This document shows, piece after piece, positions 9,415 to 18,628 of a DNA stretch of 64,000 bases. Below the pieces are notes generated by a model that was not told where the DNA came from, made no database searches, and was given only the letters and a program-made list of their open reading frames with translations. The DNA lies in NCBI RefSeq assembly GCF_001742225.1, contig NZ_CP017075.1:3192001-3256000 (forward strand), read 5' to 3'. The translations under genes and the position numbers were made by a program. How positions within the stretch are numbered: the first letter of the stretch is position 1; the number at the start of each line of letters is the position of its first letter. The stretch is from Novosphingobium resinovorum (lineage in GTDB: Bacteria; Pseudomonadota; Alphaproteobacteria; Sphingomonadales; Sphingomonadaceae).

Positions 9415-9426
9415 TGGACCTGCCGC

Positions 9427-10773
9427 TCAGGCCGCCACGGTCTCCTTGGCCTTCTTCCCACCCTTCTTCGGCCCGCCTTCCGGCTCCTCCAGAAGCGTTT
9501 GCACCGCCTTCGAGGTGACGACGGTGCCCAGTTCGGTCAGCGCAAAGAAGTTCGCCTCGATGTCTGCAAGATCGTAGAGGTAGTTCACCATGACGCCGTG
9601 CGCCTGCTTCTGCCCATTGGCGGAGAGGTCCGCATTGGCATGCACCGCCTCAAGCCGTGCGCCGTTGCCGAGGTGGAATCGCGCCACCGGATCGAGCGGC
9701 TGCCCGCTCTTCTTCGCCTCGACCAGATAGCGCGCCGCCAGCCGCCGCAATTCCTGCGCACCGGGGACCGGAGCATCGGCGTCCTGCTCCTTCGCCAACC
9801 ACTTGGCAAAGCCCGGCACCGGCGAGAGCGTGGCGAACGTCTTGAGGTGCGGCAGTTCCTCCTTGAGCAGGCCCACAACACGCTTGATCAGGTGGTTGCC
9901 GAAGGGAATGCCCTTCAGCCCGACCTGGCAGTTGCTGATCGAATAGAAGATCGCGCAGTTCGCCTCGCGCGGGGCGATCGTCTCACGCTCCTCGGAGATG
10001 ATCTCGTGGATGGAGCCGGGAATCTGCTGCGTCAGCGCGACTTCGACGAAGATCAGCGGATCGTCCTGCATCTGCGGGTGAAAGAAGCCGTAGCAGCGCC
10101 GGTCGACCGGCTCGACCCGGCGGCGAAGGTCGTCCCAGCCCTGGATCTGGTGGACCGCCTCGTAGCGGATGATGCGCTCCAGCAGTTGCGCGGAGCTGTC
10201 CCAGCCGATCCGCCGCAGTTCGAGAAATCCGGCATTGAACCAGGCCGTGAAGGCGTTCTCCAGATCACGGTCGAGCGCGGCCAGGCCCGAGGTGGAGGCC
10301 GAGCGCGGCACCGCCAGCAAATCTTCGCGCAAGTCGATCAGGCGCTGGGTGCCCTGCGGCGCCAGGTTGAGCTGGTTGATCAGCCGCCGGCTGGGCGACT
10401 TGCTGGCGACGTTGAGGGCGAGGGCGGAAGCCTCGTCCCGCTTGTCGTTCCATCTGGCGATGGCCTGGTCGATGGCCTTGGCGTCGGCCGGGTGGAGATC
10501 GTGCACCTTGCCGAGAAATTCCTGCCGCGCGGCAAGGTCGCTCGCTTCGTAGAGATCGAAGAACGCCGAGGCGAGCGCCGGGCCGGAAGCGCGCCCGCGC
10601 AGTGAAAGCAGGGCATCGGCAAGGTCGAGCAGGCTCTCCCCGCTCGCTGGCCGGGGGGCGACGCCGATGCCGCGCAGCAGCTTGCCCAGCCCCGAATTCA
10701 TCAGCAGGTCGAGCGGGTTGCGCCGCCGCGCGGAAGCGGTTTCGGCGGGTGTGCGCGTCCGGGGCGTGTTCAT
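9427..10773 (-). CDS. Malonyl-CoA decarboxylase
   Basis: The 448-residue protein matches MCD along its length. It has an N-terminal helical domain, then the catalytic GNAT-like domain with conserved stretches such as RRCYGFFHP, PLIFVEVAL and CAIFYSISNCQVGLKGIPFG, followed by LKTFATLSPVPGF. It converts malonyl-CoA to acetyl-CoA, controlling malonyl-CoA, which is the likely extender for the PKS far downstream (that link is only inference). The C-terminal tail is Lys/Gly-rich. ATG is preceded by GAGG. Confidence 0.93.
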   Translation of the reverse strand: MNTPRTRTPAETASARRRNPLDLLMNSGLGKLLRGIGVAPRPASGESLLDLADALLSLRGRASGPALASAFFDLYEASDLAARQEFLGKVHDLHPADAKAIDQAIARWNDKRDEASALALNVASKSPSRRLINQLNLAPQGTQRLIDLREDLLAVPRSASTSGLAALDRDLENAFTAWFNAGFLELRRIGWDSSAQLLERIIRYEAVHQIQGWDDLRRRVEPVDRRCYGFFHPQMQDDPLIFVEVALTQQIPGSIHEIISEERETIAPREANCAIFYSISNCQVGLKGIPFGNHLIKRVVGLLKEELPHLKTFATLSPVPGFAKWLAKEQDADAPVPGAQELRRLAARYLVEAKKSGQPLDPVARFHLGNGARLEAVHANADLSANGQKQAHGVMVNYLYDLADIEANFFALTELGTVVTSKAVQTLLEEPEGGPKKGGKKAKETVAA

Positions 10774-11183
10774 GATGACCTCGTTCTCGTCAGCAGCTTT
10801 GAGATGTCAGGCTATCATCGCTGCACCTGCGAGAGAATACGTCGAAGCCGCGATGCGCGGCGTTCGGGACAGGAAGAATAGTCCGGATCGGCAGTTTTCC
10901 GTGCCTTGAACGGCAGAAGCCGCCCTGGCGATCGGTCGACGCGCACCAAAGTGTCACGGATGTCGGCGTTTGGGCTCCGGCAAACGCCTTCAGCCAGGAA
11001 CCTTGGAATCTCGCGGGGCTGCAGGATCAAGCGGGATGGGCCGGAAGTACTGTTTCGACAGTTCTTTCGAGTTCGCCTTCGCATGCTGCGATGCAGCGCA
11101 ATCGATGTTGACATCACCCAATTTGTTCGGCTTCCGTATTTCTACCTCATCTGTTTCCGCAAGATGAGGCAGGGGCAATTCGG
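10774..11183. other. Gene-free 410-bp stretch before the split acyltransferase
   Basis: No convincing coding frame, RNA or strong palindrome is seen. Base composition shifts from GC-rich to noticeably more AT-rich across it, marking the left edge of the accessory region. An AGGGG Shine-Dalgarno for the next gene lies at its end. Confidence 0.6.
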
Positions 11184-12532
11184 ATGACGCAGTTGAGACA
11201 AATCGAGAAATCCAACTTCATCAAGTTCCGGCCGGACATAGAAGGCATGCGCGCGATTGCGGTCTTGAGTGTGCTGCTTTTTCACATGGGCTTTTCCGCG
11301 ATTCCGGGCGGGTTTGTTGGCGTAGATATTTTCTTTGTCATTTCCGGATTTTTGATAACCCAGGATATATACAACAGAAGTGTGACGGAAAAATTTAATT
11401 TAATGGAATTTTATTTACGGCGGGTGAGGCGAATATTTCCGTCTTTAATTGCTGTACTTATCGCATCGACCGTTGCGGCTGTTTTTATATTACTGCCGTC
11501 AGAGTTGGAAAATTTTTCTAAAAGTGCCCTGTCGGCGTCCATTTCCCTGTCAAATATTTATTTCTTTAAGAAAAATGACTATTTCAGCCCATCTGCGGAA
11601 GAGATGCCGCTGTTACACACATGGTCCCTGGGGGTTGAAGAGCAATTCTATATCTTCTGGCCGATGGTGATCGTTTTGTCGCTGAAGTTTTTCGGCAGGC
11701 ATGGGGTCAAGGCTGTATTATCGGCCGTAATCATCATCAGTCTTATTTGTTCAGAGCTTCTTCTGAAGAGCAATCCCAGTTTCTCCTTCTACATGCTGCC
11801 CGCTCGTGCATGGGAGTTGGCGATCGGAGGCCTTCTTGGCCTTTCCGGCAATCTAGGTTTGCAAATTAAAAAGAGCGTAGCTGGCGTACTTGTATCCGCC
11901 GGAATATTGATTGTTGGCTATTCCATTTTCTTTTTTGAAAAGACCACGCCATTCCCGGGTTTGCATGCCCTGATCCCCTGCATTGGCGCGGCATTGATCA
12001 TTTTCGGCGGGCAATTCGAAAACCTGGTTTCTTCATTTCTATGCAACGTCGTCATGAAATATATCGGGAGGATTTCTTATCCTCTTTACCTTGTTCACTG
12101 GCCCATCATCGTATTCTGGGGACTTGCCTCGACAACTGAAGTGTCGATGGCTGTGAAACTCGTCCAGATCGCCGTCATGTTTGGCGCCGCGCATGTGCTG
12201 TATGCGGGGGTGGAGCCTATTTTCCGCCGCATCTCGGCAACGCGCGCGCGCATGAAGGTGTGGGCACCGATGGCAGTGGCGCCGGTAATTGCGATGGGCC
12301 TGGTTTGCGCGTCGATGCTGTTCACCAATGGCTTGCAGGGGCGGCACCCGATGCCGGCCTGGGTGAGTCAGGCCGCAGCCGAGTCCAGTTCATTCCAGCG
12401 CGATCCTTGCCTCATGCGCGGCGCGGAACTTTCGACTTCTGCGCAATGCGTGATCGGCGATCCCACCCGGCAGCCCACTTTGGTGCTTTGGGGCGATTCT
12501 CATGCCACGCAGTTGATCCCGGCGTTTCGTGA
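11184..12532 (+). pseudogene. OafA-type acyltransferase/SGNH protein, 5' fragment (split by insertions)
   Basis: The N-terminal two-thirds of an Acyl_transf_3 membrane protein is present: the opening FRPDIEGMRAIAVL, VDIFFVISGFLIT, the SLGVEEQFYIFWP motif and about ten membrane helices. The start of a fused SGNH domain follows (LVLWGDSHATQ). The frame is broken after 12532 by an IS5-type element and resumes at 15299. Joining 1-1349 of this part to 15299-15926 keeps frame exactly and gives 658 residues reading ...IPAFREIADANGYAG.... Such proteins O-acylate cell-surface polysaccharides. Codon use and lower GC suggest transfer. Confidence 0.9.
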
Positions 12533-13487
12533 GAGCCTGATCGGAAAATAAGTTGAGTGGTATCAGCAAGTTAGCTTGACGCTTTGGCCTGTCATTGATT
12601 CATGGGTTTCGCCAAAAACTACCATGGATTCAACGATGTGGACCGATACCACTCGCGCCCTTCATGCGCGAAGAGGGCTAGCTTTGCCAAGCGATTTGAC
12701 GGATGCCGAGTGGGCGCTGCTGGAGCCATTGCTTCCACCTGCGTCTCGTGTCGGACGGCCCCGCAAATGGCCATTACGACGCATCGTCGAGGCAATTCTG
12801 TACCTACTGCGCGGAGGCCTGCCATGGCGGATGCTGCCGCCTTGCTTTCCGCCGGTGTCGAGCGTGCGGCATTGGTTCTACTTGTGGCGAGACAACGGGC
12901 TGTGGCTGACGATAAACCACACCTTGTTGATGATGGCCCGAGAAGCTGATGGGCGAGAGGCTTCTCCCAGCGCTGGCGTGATCGACAGCCAGTCGGTCAA
13001 GACGACCGAAAGCGGTGGCCTGTGCGGTTACGATGCAGCGAAGAAGATCAAAGGACGCAAACGGCACATCCTGACCGACACCGATGGAAATCTTGTCCAT
13101 GCCGTTGTGCACGCCGCCGACATTCAGGACCGGGACGGGGCACCGCTGGTCCTTGGAGAAATCGTCAGGCGCTTCCCCTGGCTGCGTCACGTGTTTGCAG
13201 ACGGCGGCTATGCCGGAAACAAGCTCAGGGAGGCCCTGCGCCGGATCGGAAAGTGGACCGTCGAAATCATCAAACGGTCCGATACTGCCAAGGGCTTCGA
13301 GGTCTTGCCGCGACGATGGGTCGTCGAAAGAACGCTCGCATGGCTGAGCCGCAACCGGCGTCTGGCAAAGGACTTCGAGGAAACCATCGCGTCCGCCACA
13401 GCTTGGCTCTTTATCGCATCCATCCAGCTATATGCTCGCCGCATCGCAAGGCCCTGATTGCCACGCCCGCAATTTTGAATCAGACAC
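12533..13487 (+). mobile_element. IS5-family element (IS1031-like group), 955 bp
   Basis: The boundaries are inferred from imperfect terminal repeats (GAGCCTGATCGG... at the left, ...TTTTGAATCAGACAC at the right) and a flanking TGA direct repeat at 12530-12532 and 13488-13490. This fits the TNA target of the IS1031 group. It carries one transposase gene and interrupts the SGNH part of the acyltransferase gene. Confidence 0.75.
12624..13457 (+). CDS. IS5-family transposase
   Basis: A DDE transposase of about 277 residues. It has an N-terminal DUF4096-like HTH block (LTDAEWALLEPLLP, RRIVEAILYLLRGGLPWRML), then the catalytic core with GVIDSQSVKTTE, GRKRHILTDT, VFADGGYAG, and the C-terminal WVVERTLAWLSRNRRL motif containing the catalytic Glu. 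It looks intact. Start codons at 12624 and 12636 are both possible. Confidence 0.93.
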   Translation: MDSTMWTDTTRALHARRGLALPSDLTDAEWALLEPLLPPASRVGRPRKWPLRRIVEAILYLLRGGLPWRMLPPCFPPVSSVRHWFYLWRDNGLWLTINHTLLMMAREADGREASPSAGVIDSQSVKTTESGGLCGYDAAKKIKGRKRHILTDTDGNLVHAVVHAADIQDRDGAPLVLGEIVRRFPWLRHVFADGGYAGNKLREALRRIGKWTVEIIKRSDTAKGFEVLPRRWVVERTLAWLSRNRRLAKDFEETIASATAWLFIASIQLYARRIARP

Positions 13488-13512
13488 TGAGCTCGACTTT
13501 GTACGTTTTTGG

Positions 13513-13797
13513 TCAGGTCCAGGTCCAGAAGATGCTGTTTTCAGCAACGTGGTCGAGTGCTTGATCGAGGGGCAAGACGCATCCGCCCATATCATCGATA
13601 TTTTCCCATTTTCGCTGGTGTGACCAGTAGCCGAGCCTGACTTCGTCACGCGTGCCGACAGGCTTGAGGCGGGCGATCGGTGCCTCGGTTGCCAGCAGAT
13701 AGAGATGGTAAGCGCCTTTGTTCTCATACCATCCGACGCCGCCGCCGTTGGCCGCGTCGAACGTTTCGATGCGCAGAATGATTTCCTCGTCTTTCAT
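13513..13797 (-). CDS. Small hypothetical protein carried within the second IS
   Basis: The 94-residue reading frame lies inside the terminal repeats, opposite to the transposase. The sequence looks protein-like (WYENKGAYHLYLLATEAP, EVRLGYWSHQRKWENIDDMG), with a balanced composition and no repeats. I do not recognise a family. It could be a passenger gene or a remnant taken up with the element; the upstream Shine-Dalgarno is weak. Confidence 0.55.
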   Translation of the reverse strand: MKDEEIILRIETFDAANGGGVGWYENKGAYHLYLLATEAPIARLKPVGTRDEVRLGYWSHQRKWENIDDMGGCVLPLDQALDHVAENSIFWTWT

Positions 13798-13902
13798 GGT
13801 GCATCCATTGCCGCCGTCAGGTCACAGCATATCCGAGTCACCTCACCGCATGGCAACAGCCTAAGCGTTGCAACGTGCTTCAGTCAGGACTCGAAGCATG
13901 GG

Positions 13903-15279
13903 ATGTTGGACCAGAACAAGGCCGTGATCGGCGATCCCGTCCCCCAGATCCTGCGCCAATGGCTGCAGGCATGGCGTCCCTGCTTTACGGCTCCCAGTTG
14001 GGAGCATGTACTTGTTCTTGTGATGGGGGGCGTGCTGGCCACGGGCAAACGGACCGTCACGTCTTGCCTGCGCGTGACCGGCCGGGGCGATGCTGCCAAC
14101 TTTGCAACCTATCACCAGATCCTCAACCGCGCCCGCTGGAGCTCCCGTGCCGTTGCCAGGCGTTTACTGGGCATTGTGGTCGAACGGCTCGTGCCCGATG
14201 GTCCTGTGGTCATCGGTATGGACGACACCATTGAGCGGCGATGGGGGCGCCGGATCACCGCACGGGGTATCTACCGCGACCCGGTCCGCTCCAGTCACGG
14301 CCATTTCGTCAAAGCTAGCGGACTGCGCTGGCTCAGTTTTATGGTGCTCACCCCGGTGTCATGGACCCGCCTGATCAAAGCGCTGCCAGTCTTGACGTTG
14401 CTCGCTCCTTCGGAACGATCGAACCGTCAACGCGGCTGTCGTCATAAATTGCTGACGGACTGGGCGCGGCAGGGCGCGCTACAGCTGTCTCGCTGGCTGC
14501 CGGGTCGGCGGATCATCTTCATTGGCGACAGCAGCTTTGCTGTCCACGAACTGGCACATGCAATTGTCCGCCGGGCCACACTCATCAGCCGACTGCGGCT
14601 CGATGCCAACTTGTTTGCACAGCCTGCGGGGCGAACGGCACGCACGATGGGGCGCCCCGCACAGAAAGGGCGAGCATTACCAAAACTCAAGACCCTGCTC
14701 GCCAACCCGGCGACACGCTGGACCAGCATTCTCGTCTCTGCCTGGTATGGCCATGCGGGCGGCAAGACGCTCGAGATCACATCTGACATCGCCCTATGGT
14801 ACAGGCCCGGCACCCCGGTCTTGCCGGTCCGCTGGGTCCTGGTTCGCGATCCTGACGGAAAGCGCGACCCGCAGGCCTTCTTCAGTACCGACATCACCCT
14901 CGAGCCCGCCGAGATGATCGCCCTCTACGTCCGCCGATGGCAGATCGAGGTCACCTTTGCAGAAACCCGCGCTCACCTTGGTGTCGAAACACAGCGCCAG
15001 TGGACCGACAAAGCCATAGCGCGAACCACGCCGGCGCTGCTGGGTCTCTACAGCCTAATATCGCTATGGGCCTGCGATCTGTTGACCATTAAAAGCACCC
15101 CTTATTCCGCCGCCTGGTATCGAAAAACCAACCTGACATTCAGTGACGCCATCGGAGCTGTCCGTCTCCAACTCTGGGTCGGCGACATTAATCAACACTC
15201 CCCGCCGCACCCAGAACCGAACTATATTCCCACAACCCGCCTAAAACGTATGGCTCAGGCACTATGCTTCGCTACCTGA
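13903..15279 (+). CDS. DDE transposase (DDE_5/IS701-like)
   Basis: The 458-residue protein has plausible catalytic acidic residues in VIGMDDTIERRWG, IFIGDSSFAVHEL and the RRWQIEVTFAETRAHLG segment (Glu). A longer in-frame start at 13705 would run through the passenger-gene region and add sequence unlike transposases, so ATG 13903 is preferred. The reading frame is complete and ends two bases before the right inverted repeat. Confidence 0.85.
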   Translation: MLDQNKAVIGDPVPQILRQWLQAWRPCFTAPSWEHVLVLVMGGVLATGKRTVTSCLRVTGRGDAANFATYHQILNRARWSSRAVARRLLGIVVERLVPDGPVVIGMDDTIERRWGRRITARGIYRDPVRSSHGHFVKASGLRWLSFMVLTPVSWTRLIKALPVLTLLAPSERSNRQRGCRHKLLTDWARQGALQLSRWLPGRRIIFIGDSSFAVHELAHAIVRRATLISRLRLDANLFAQPAGRTARTMGRPAQKGRALPKLKTLLANPATRWTSILVSAWYGHAGGKTLEITSDIALWYRPGTPVLPVRWVLVRDPDGKRDPQAFFSTDITLEPAEMIALYVRRWQIEVTFAETRAHLGVETQRQWTDKAIARTTPALLGLYSLISLWACDLLTIKSTPYSAAWYRKTNLTFSDAIGAVRLQLWVGDINQHSPPHPEPNYIPTTRLKRMAQALCFAT

Positions 15280-15298
15280 TCGTACAAAGTCGAGCTGA

Positions 15299-15926
15299 GA
15301 TCGCGGATGCCAATGGCTATGCTGGCCTGATCATAACCAAGGCGGGGTGTGCGCCCATCCCCGATACGACGATGTTGCCGAATTCGGAGATGCGCCGCGA
15401 TTGCCGGCAGTTCAACAGCGAGGCAATCGAACGGGTTGCGGCCATACCAAAGTTGAAGGGGCTTATCGTCGCAGGAAACTGGAGGACTTACCTTTCAGGC
15501 GGTGGACTGCTGACGGATGGTGATGAAGTCGCAAGTCCGGATGGCACCCAGCGCATCATGGCTGATCGATTTTCAAGAATGCGAGAGCAACTGCCGCCCG
15601 GCGGATATAAACTGATCCTGATGGGTATCGCTCCAACCGGCGAAAATAAAGCGTTTTCCTGTGCAAGCAGGGCTGCCTACCGCAATATGGATTTCAGGAA
15701 TTGCAGCTCCGATCTTTATTCAGATACGCTGTTCTATCAGAAAGATCTTGAAGGGTTGGTGGATAAGAACTCCAAGATCGATCTTGTCGATTATCTTCCG
15801 GTAATGTGCCCTGATCAAAAGTATTGTGCGGTTTATAACGGACGAAATGCAAACTTTCTGGATGACAGCCATATTTCTGCGCATGCCGCAAAAAGTGTGG
15901 TTTCAACCATAGAACATCTTCTGTGA
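15299..15926 (+). pseudogene. OafA-type acyltransferase/SGNH protein, 3' fragment
   Basis: This encodes the remainder of the SGNH hydrolase-like domain: ANGYAGLIITKAGCAP (block II), GLIVAGNW (block III) and the terminal FLDDSHISAHAAK carrying the Asp-x-x-His of block V. It has no start of its own; an ATG at 15264 lies in the neighbouring IS. It is the exact continuation of the fragment ending at 12532. Confidence 0.9.
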
Positions 15927-16216
15927 TTGAATTTCGAAACAGATGGCGATGGAGGTCGTGATCGTACGGTCGATTGTGCGGTCGTCGCCACAGGACGCGT
16001 GACGCCACGCCTGCAGTTTCCCGAGCATCGAATCTTTATGTGAACCGGCATTGTCCGGGCGCAAGGCGGAACGACGATCGCATCGCATCGCTTCGCTTCG
16101 TAAAGGCGTCGCGGTGCCATGGATGTCGAAGATTGGAAAAGATACGTTGACGAGGCGGTCATCGTCGTGGCAAGCGGCGAGCGCATCAACGGTCTGTCCT
16201 TGGGCGGGCCGGTAAT
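15927..16216. other. Non-coding gap between split acyltransferase and tRNA-Gly
   Basis: 290 bp with no supported gene or clear palindrome. It presumably contains the tRNA promoter, but no consensus -35/-10 pair stands out. Confidence 0.5.
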
Positions 16217-16290
<74 letters not shown>

Positions 16291-16496
16291 TTTCCCCTTC
16301 AAAAATCACCCTGAAAATGGTATAAAATCCGCAGAAAACCTAGGGTTTTTGTGCCTTGGTTCGTCCGGGTTTGCGTACCCCCGTCCACCGGAATCCATGC
16401 CATTGTGGTGGTCTTTTGGGGTTTCGCGTTCTCGGGTCGATTGGACATACCCCCATACTGGGGGTGTCATCTCGCGAAAGGCGCGGCCCTTACAGA

Positions 16497-16736
16497 CATT
16501 GCTATTCGACCGATGAAATGACGGCCCATGGTTTTCGAGCAACAGCATCCACGCTGCTGAACGAAAGCGGGAAATGGCACCCTGATGCGATCGAATGCGC
16601 GCTCGCCCACGGCGATAGCGATAGAGTTCGGGCTGCGTACCATCGCGGCGCTCACTGGAATGAACGCGTGGCTATGTCGCCGTGGTGGAGCGATAATCTC
16701 GATAGCCTCAGGAACGCATCTAACAGTAAAAGGTGA
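16497..16736 (+). pseudogene. P4-type tyrosine integrase, C-terminal remnant
   Basis: About 80 residues match the end of prophage P4-type integrases: EMTAHGFRATASTLLNE (catalytic His and Arg), AIECALAHGDSDRVRAAYHR (catalytic His and Tyr), then the ERVAMSPWWSDNLDSLR tail. The N-terminal arm-binding and core regions are absent and the upstream sequence is unrelated, so the gene is truncated. It sits 207 bp after tRNA-Gly and marks a decayed island. Confidence 0.85.
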
Positions 16737-16918
16737 GGCAAACGGCGCGCTGCCTGGATTCCGCATCGTCTGGACCGGGCCAGGCCGGACCATCGAACAG
16801 ACCATCTACGGCGGGCGCCGCGTGTCCGGAGTGCACGAAAGCCGAAGGCACTCGTTCGGAACAGGCTCAACCTTCGGGGCTTTCTCTTGTGGCTTCTGGC
16901 AACACACGAGAAATATTC

Positions 16919-18628
16919 ATGGCGACTGTCGCGCAAGTTATCGTCGAAACCCTTGCGGCGGCGGGCGCATCCCGCTGCTACGGCGTGCCGGGCGATACGC
17001 TCAACCACGTGACCGATGCAATCCGAACCAGCGACATCCGATGGGTCCACGTGCGGCATGAGGAAGCGGGCGGTTTTGCGGCCGGAGCGGATGCGCTGCT
17101 GACCGGCGAACTGGCGCTGTGCGCGGGGTCGTGCGGCCCAGGCAGCCTCCATTTCATAAACGGCTTGTTTGAGTCCCATCGCAACCGTGCGCCGGTGGTG
17201 CTGATCGCAAGCCAGATCGTGCGCGACGAACTGGGTTTCGATTTTCCGCAGGAGGTGGATTTCCGCTCGGTCTACCAAAGCTGCTCGGTGTTCTGCGAGG
17301 AAATCCGCACGCCGGAGCAGGCCCGTCGCAAGACCGCGATGGCCGCACAGGCCGCGCTGGCCAAACGCGGGGTCGCAGTGCTGATCGTGCCTGCCGACAT
17401 ATCGAGCGCAAAGGCGCCCGAGGAGCCGCCCTTCGCAGTGCACCGTGCAAATCCGCTGGTGCGCCCCTCCAACCCGGAACTCGACCAGATCGCAAGCCTG
17501 CTGGGCAAGGGCAAGAAGATCGCCATCTACGGCGGCTCTGGCTGCGAGCAGGCGCACGACGAGGTGGTGGCTTTGGCGCACGCACTTCAGGCCCCGGTCG
17601 CGCATACCTCGCGCGCAAAGGACTTCCTCGAACACGACAATCCCTTCGATGTCGGTATGACCGGCATCTTTGGCGGAGACGCCGGTTACCACGCGCTGAT
17701 GGCGTGCGACACGCTGCTGCTGCTCGGCTGCGATTTCGCCTGGCGCCAGTTCTATCCTGAAAAGGCGACGATCATCCAGGTCGATCTCGACGGCACCCAT
17801 CTTGGCCGCCGGCATCCGGTAGACCTGGGCGTCGTCGGGGATGTTCAGGCTACCTTGAGTGCACTGCTGCCCCGTTTGCAGGCTCGTTCGGACCGTGCTT
17901 TCCTCGACGACTGCCTGGCGCACCGGGCGAAGACCGAGGAACGGCAGGGCAAGCACGCGCACATCGGCAAGGGTGGGGCGATCCATCCGCAATACCTGAC
18001 CGAGACGATTTCCCGGTTGGCGCCCGACGATGCAATCTACACCGCAGACGGCGGTTCACCGATGGTGTGGTGCCTGCGTCACGTCACCTCAACTGGGCAC
18101 AACCGCACCGTCATCAGCCTCAGCCATGGGACGATGGCCAACGCGATGCCGCAGGCCCTGGGCGCCAAGGCAGCGTACCCTGATCGAACGGTGATCTCGC
18201 TTTCAGGTGACGGAGGGCTCGCGATGATGCTGGGTGACCTGCTCACGGCGGTGCAGGAGAAGCTGCCTATCAAGGTCGCCGTGTTCAACAACAGCGCGCT
18301 CGATTTCGTGGAGATCGAGCAGAAGGTGGAGGGGTTGCTGGACACTTATACGGACCTGCTCAATCCCGACTTCGGCCGTGTTGCCGAAGCGGTCGGGTTC
18401 TGGGGGCGCCGAGTGGAAAAGGCGGAGGAACTGGAAGGCGCGGTGCGGGATTGGCTGGCGACGCCCGGACCCGCACTGCTGGACGTGGTGACCGACCGGT
18501 TCGAACTGGTAATGCCGCCAAAAGTCGAGGCCGGGCAGGTGGCGGGCATGGCGCTCTATTCTGCAAAGGCCTTGCTGGGCGGCCGGGGCCGCGATGTCGC
18601 GGGCCTGATCCGCAATTTGCTCCCATGA
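16919..18628 (+). CDS. ThDP-dependent pyruvate oxidase/dehydrogenase (PoxB-like)
   Basis: The 569-residue enzyme is close to the length of E. coli PoxB. The N-terminal Pyr domain has the catalytic Glu (HVRHEEAGGFAAGADA). The middle domain and the C-terminal PP domain follow, the latter with the ThDP motif (SGDGGLAMMLGDLLTA...VFNNSALDF). The family decarboxylates pyruvate, passing electrons to quinone. The extreme C-terminus (ALLGGRGRDVAGLIRNLL) resembles the PoxB membrane-binding helix region. An acetolactate-synthase-like activity cannot be excluded. ATG 16919 is chosen because upstream in-frame sequence is low quality. The stop overlaps the next start (ATGA). Confidence 0.85.
   Translation: MATVAQVIVETLAAAGASRCYGVPGDTLNHVTDAIRTSDIRWVHVRHEEAGGFAAGADALLTGELALCAGSCGPGSLHFINGLFESHRNRAPVVLIASQIVRDELGFDFPQEVDFRSVYQSCSVFCEEIRTPEQARRKTAMAAQAALAKRGVAVLIVPADISSAKAPEEPPFAVHRANPLVRPSNPELDQIASLLGKGKKIAIYGGSGCEQAHDEVVALAHALQAPVAHTSRAKDFLEHDNPFDVGMTGIFGGDAGYHALMACDTLLLLGCDFAWRQFYPEKATIIQVDLDGTHLGRRHPVDLGVVGDVQATLSALLPRLQARSDRAFLDDCLAHRAKTEERQGKHAHIGKGGAIHPQYLTETISRLAPDDAIYTADGGSPMVWCLRHVTSTGHNRTVISLSHGTMANAMPQALGAKAAYPDRTVISLSGDGGLAMMLGDLLTAVQEKLPIKVAVFNNSALDFVEIEQKVEGLLDTYTDLLNPDFGRVAEAVGFWGRRVEKAEELEGAVRDWLATPGPALLDVVTDRFELVMPPKVEAGQVAGMALYSAKALLGGRGRDVAGLIRNLLP

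Larger units (their letters stand above)
13491..15295 (+). mobile_element. Second insertion sequence, 1805 bp, DDE transposase plus antisense passenger ORF
   Basis: Perfect 15-bp terminal inverted repeats are visible: GCTCGACTTTGTACG at 13491-13505 and its complement at 15281-15295. TGA flanks both ends (13488-13490 and 15296-15298), a 3-bp target duplication shared with the adjacent IS5-type element. Deleting both elements restores the host gene. The transposase resembles DDE_5/IS701-like enzymes; family naming needs a database comparison. Confidence 0.85.

Noticed and set aside
13705..13902. Longer N-terminus for the second transposase
   Set aside because: This part overlaps the antisense 94-aa gene and does not resemble transposase sequence.
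16858..16882. EcfG-like stress promoter (GGAAC-N16-GCTT) before the PoxB-like gene
   Set aside because: The -35 part matches, but the -10 element deviates from CGTT and such short matches are common by chance.
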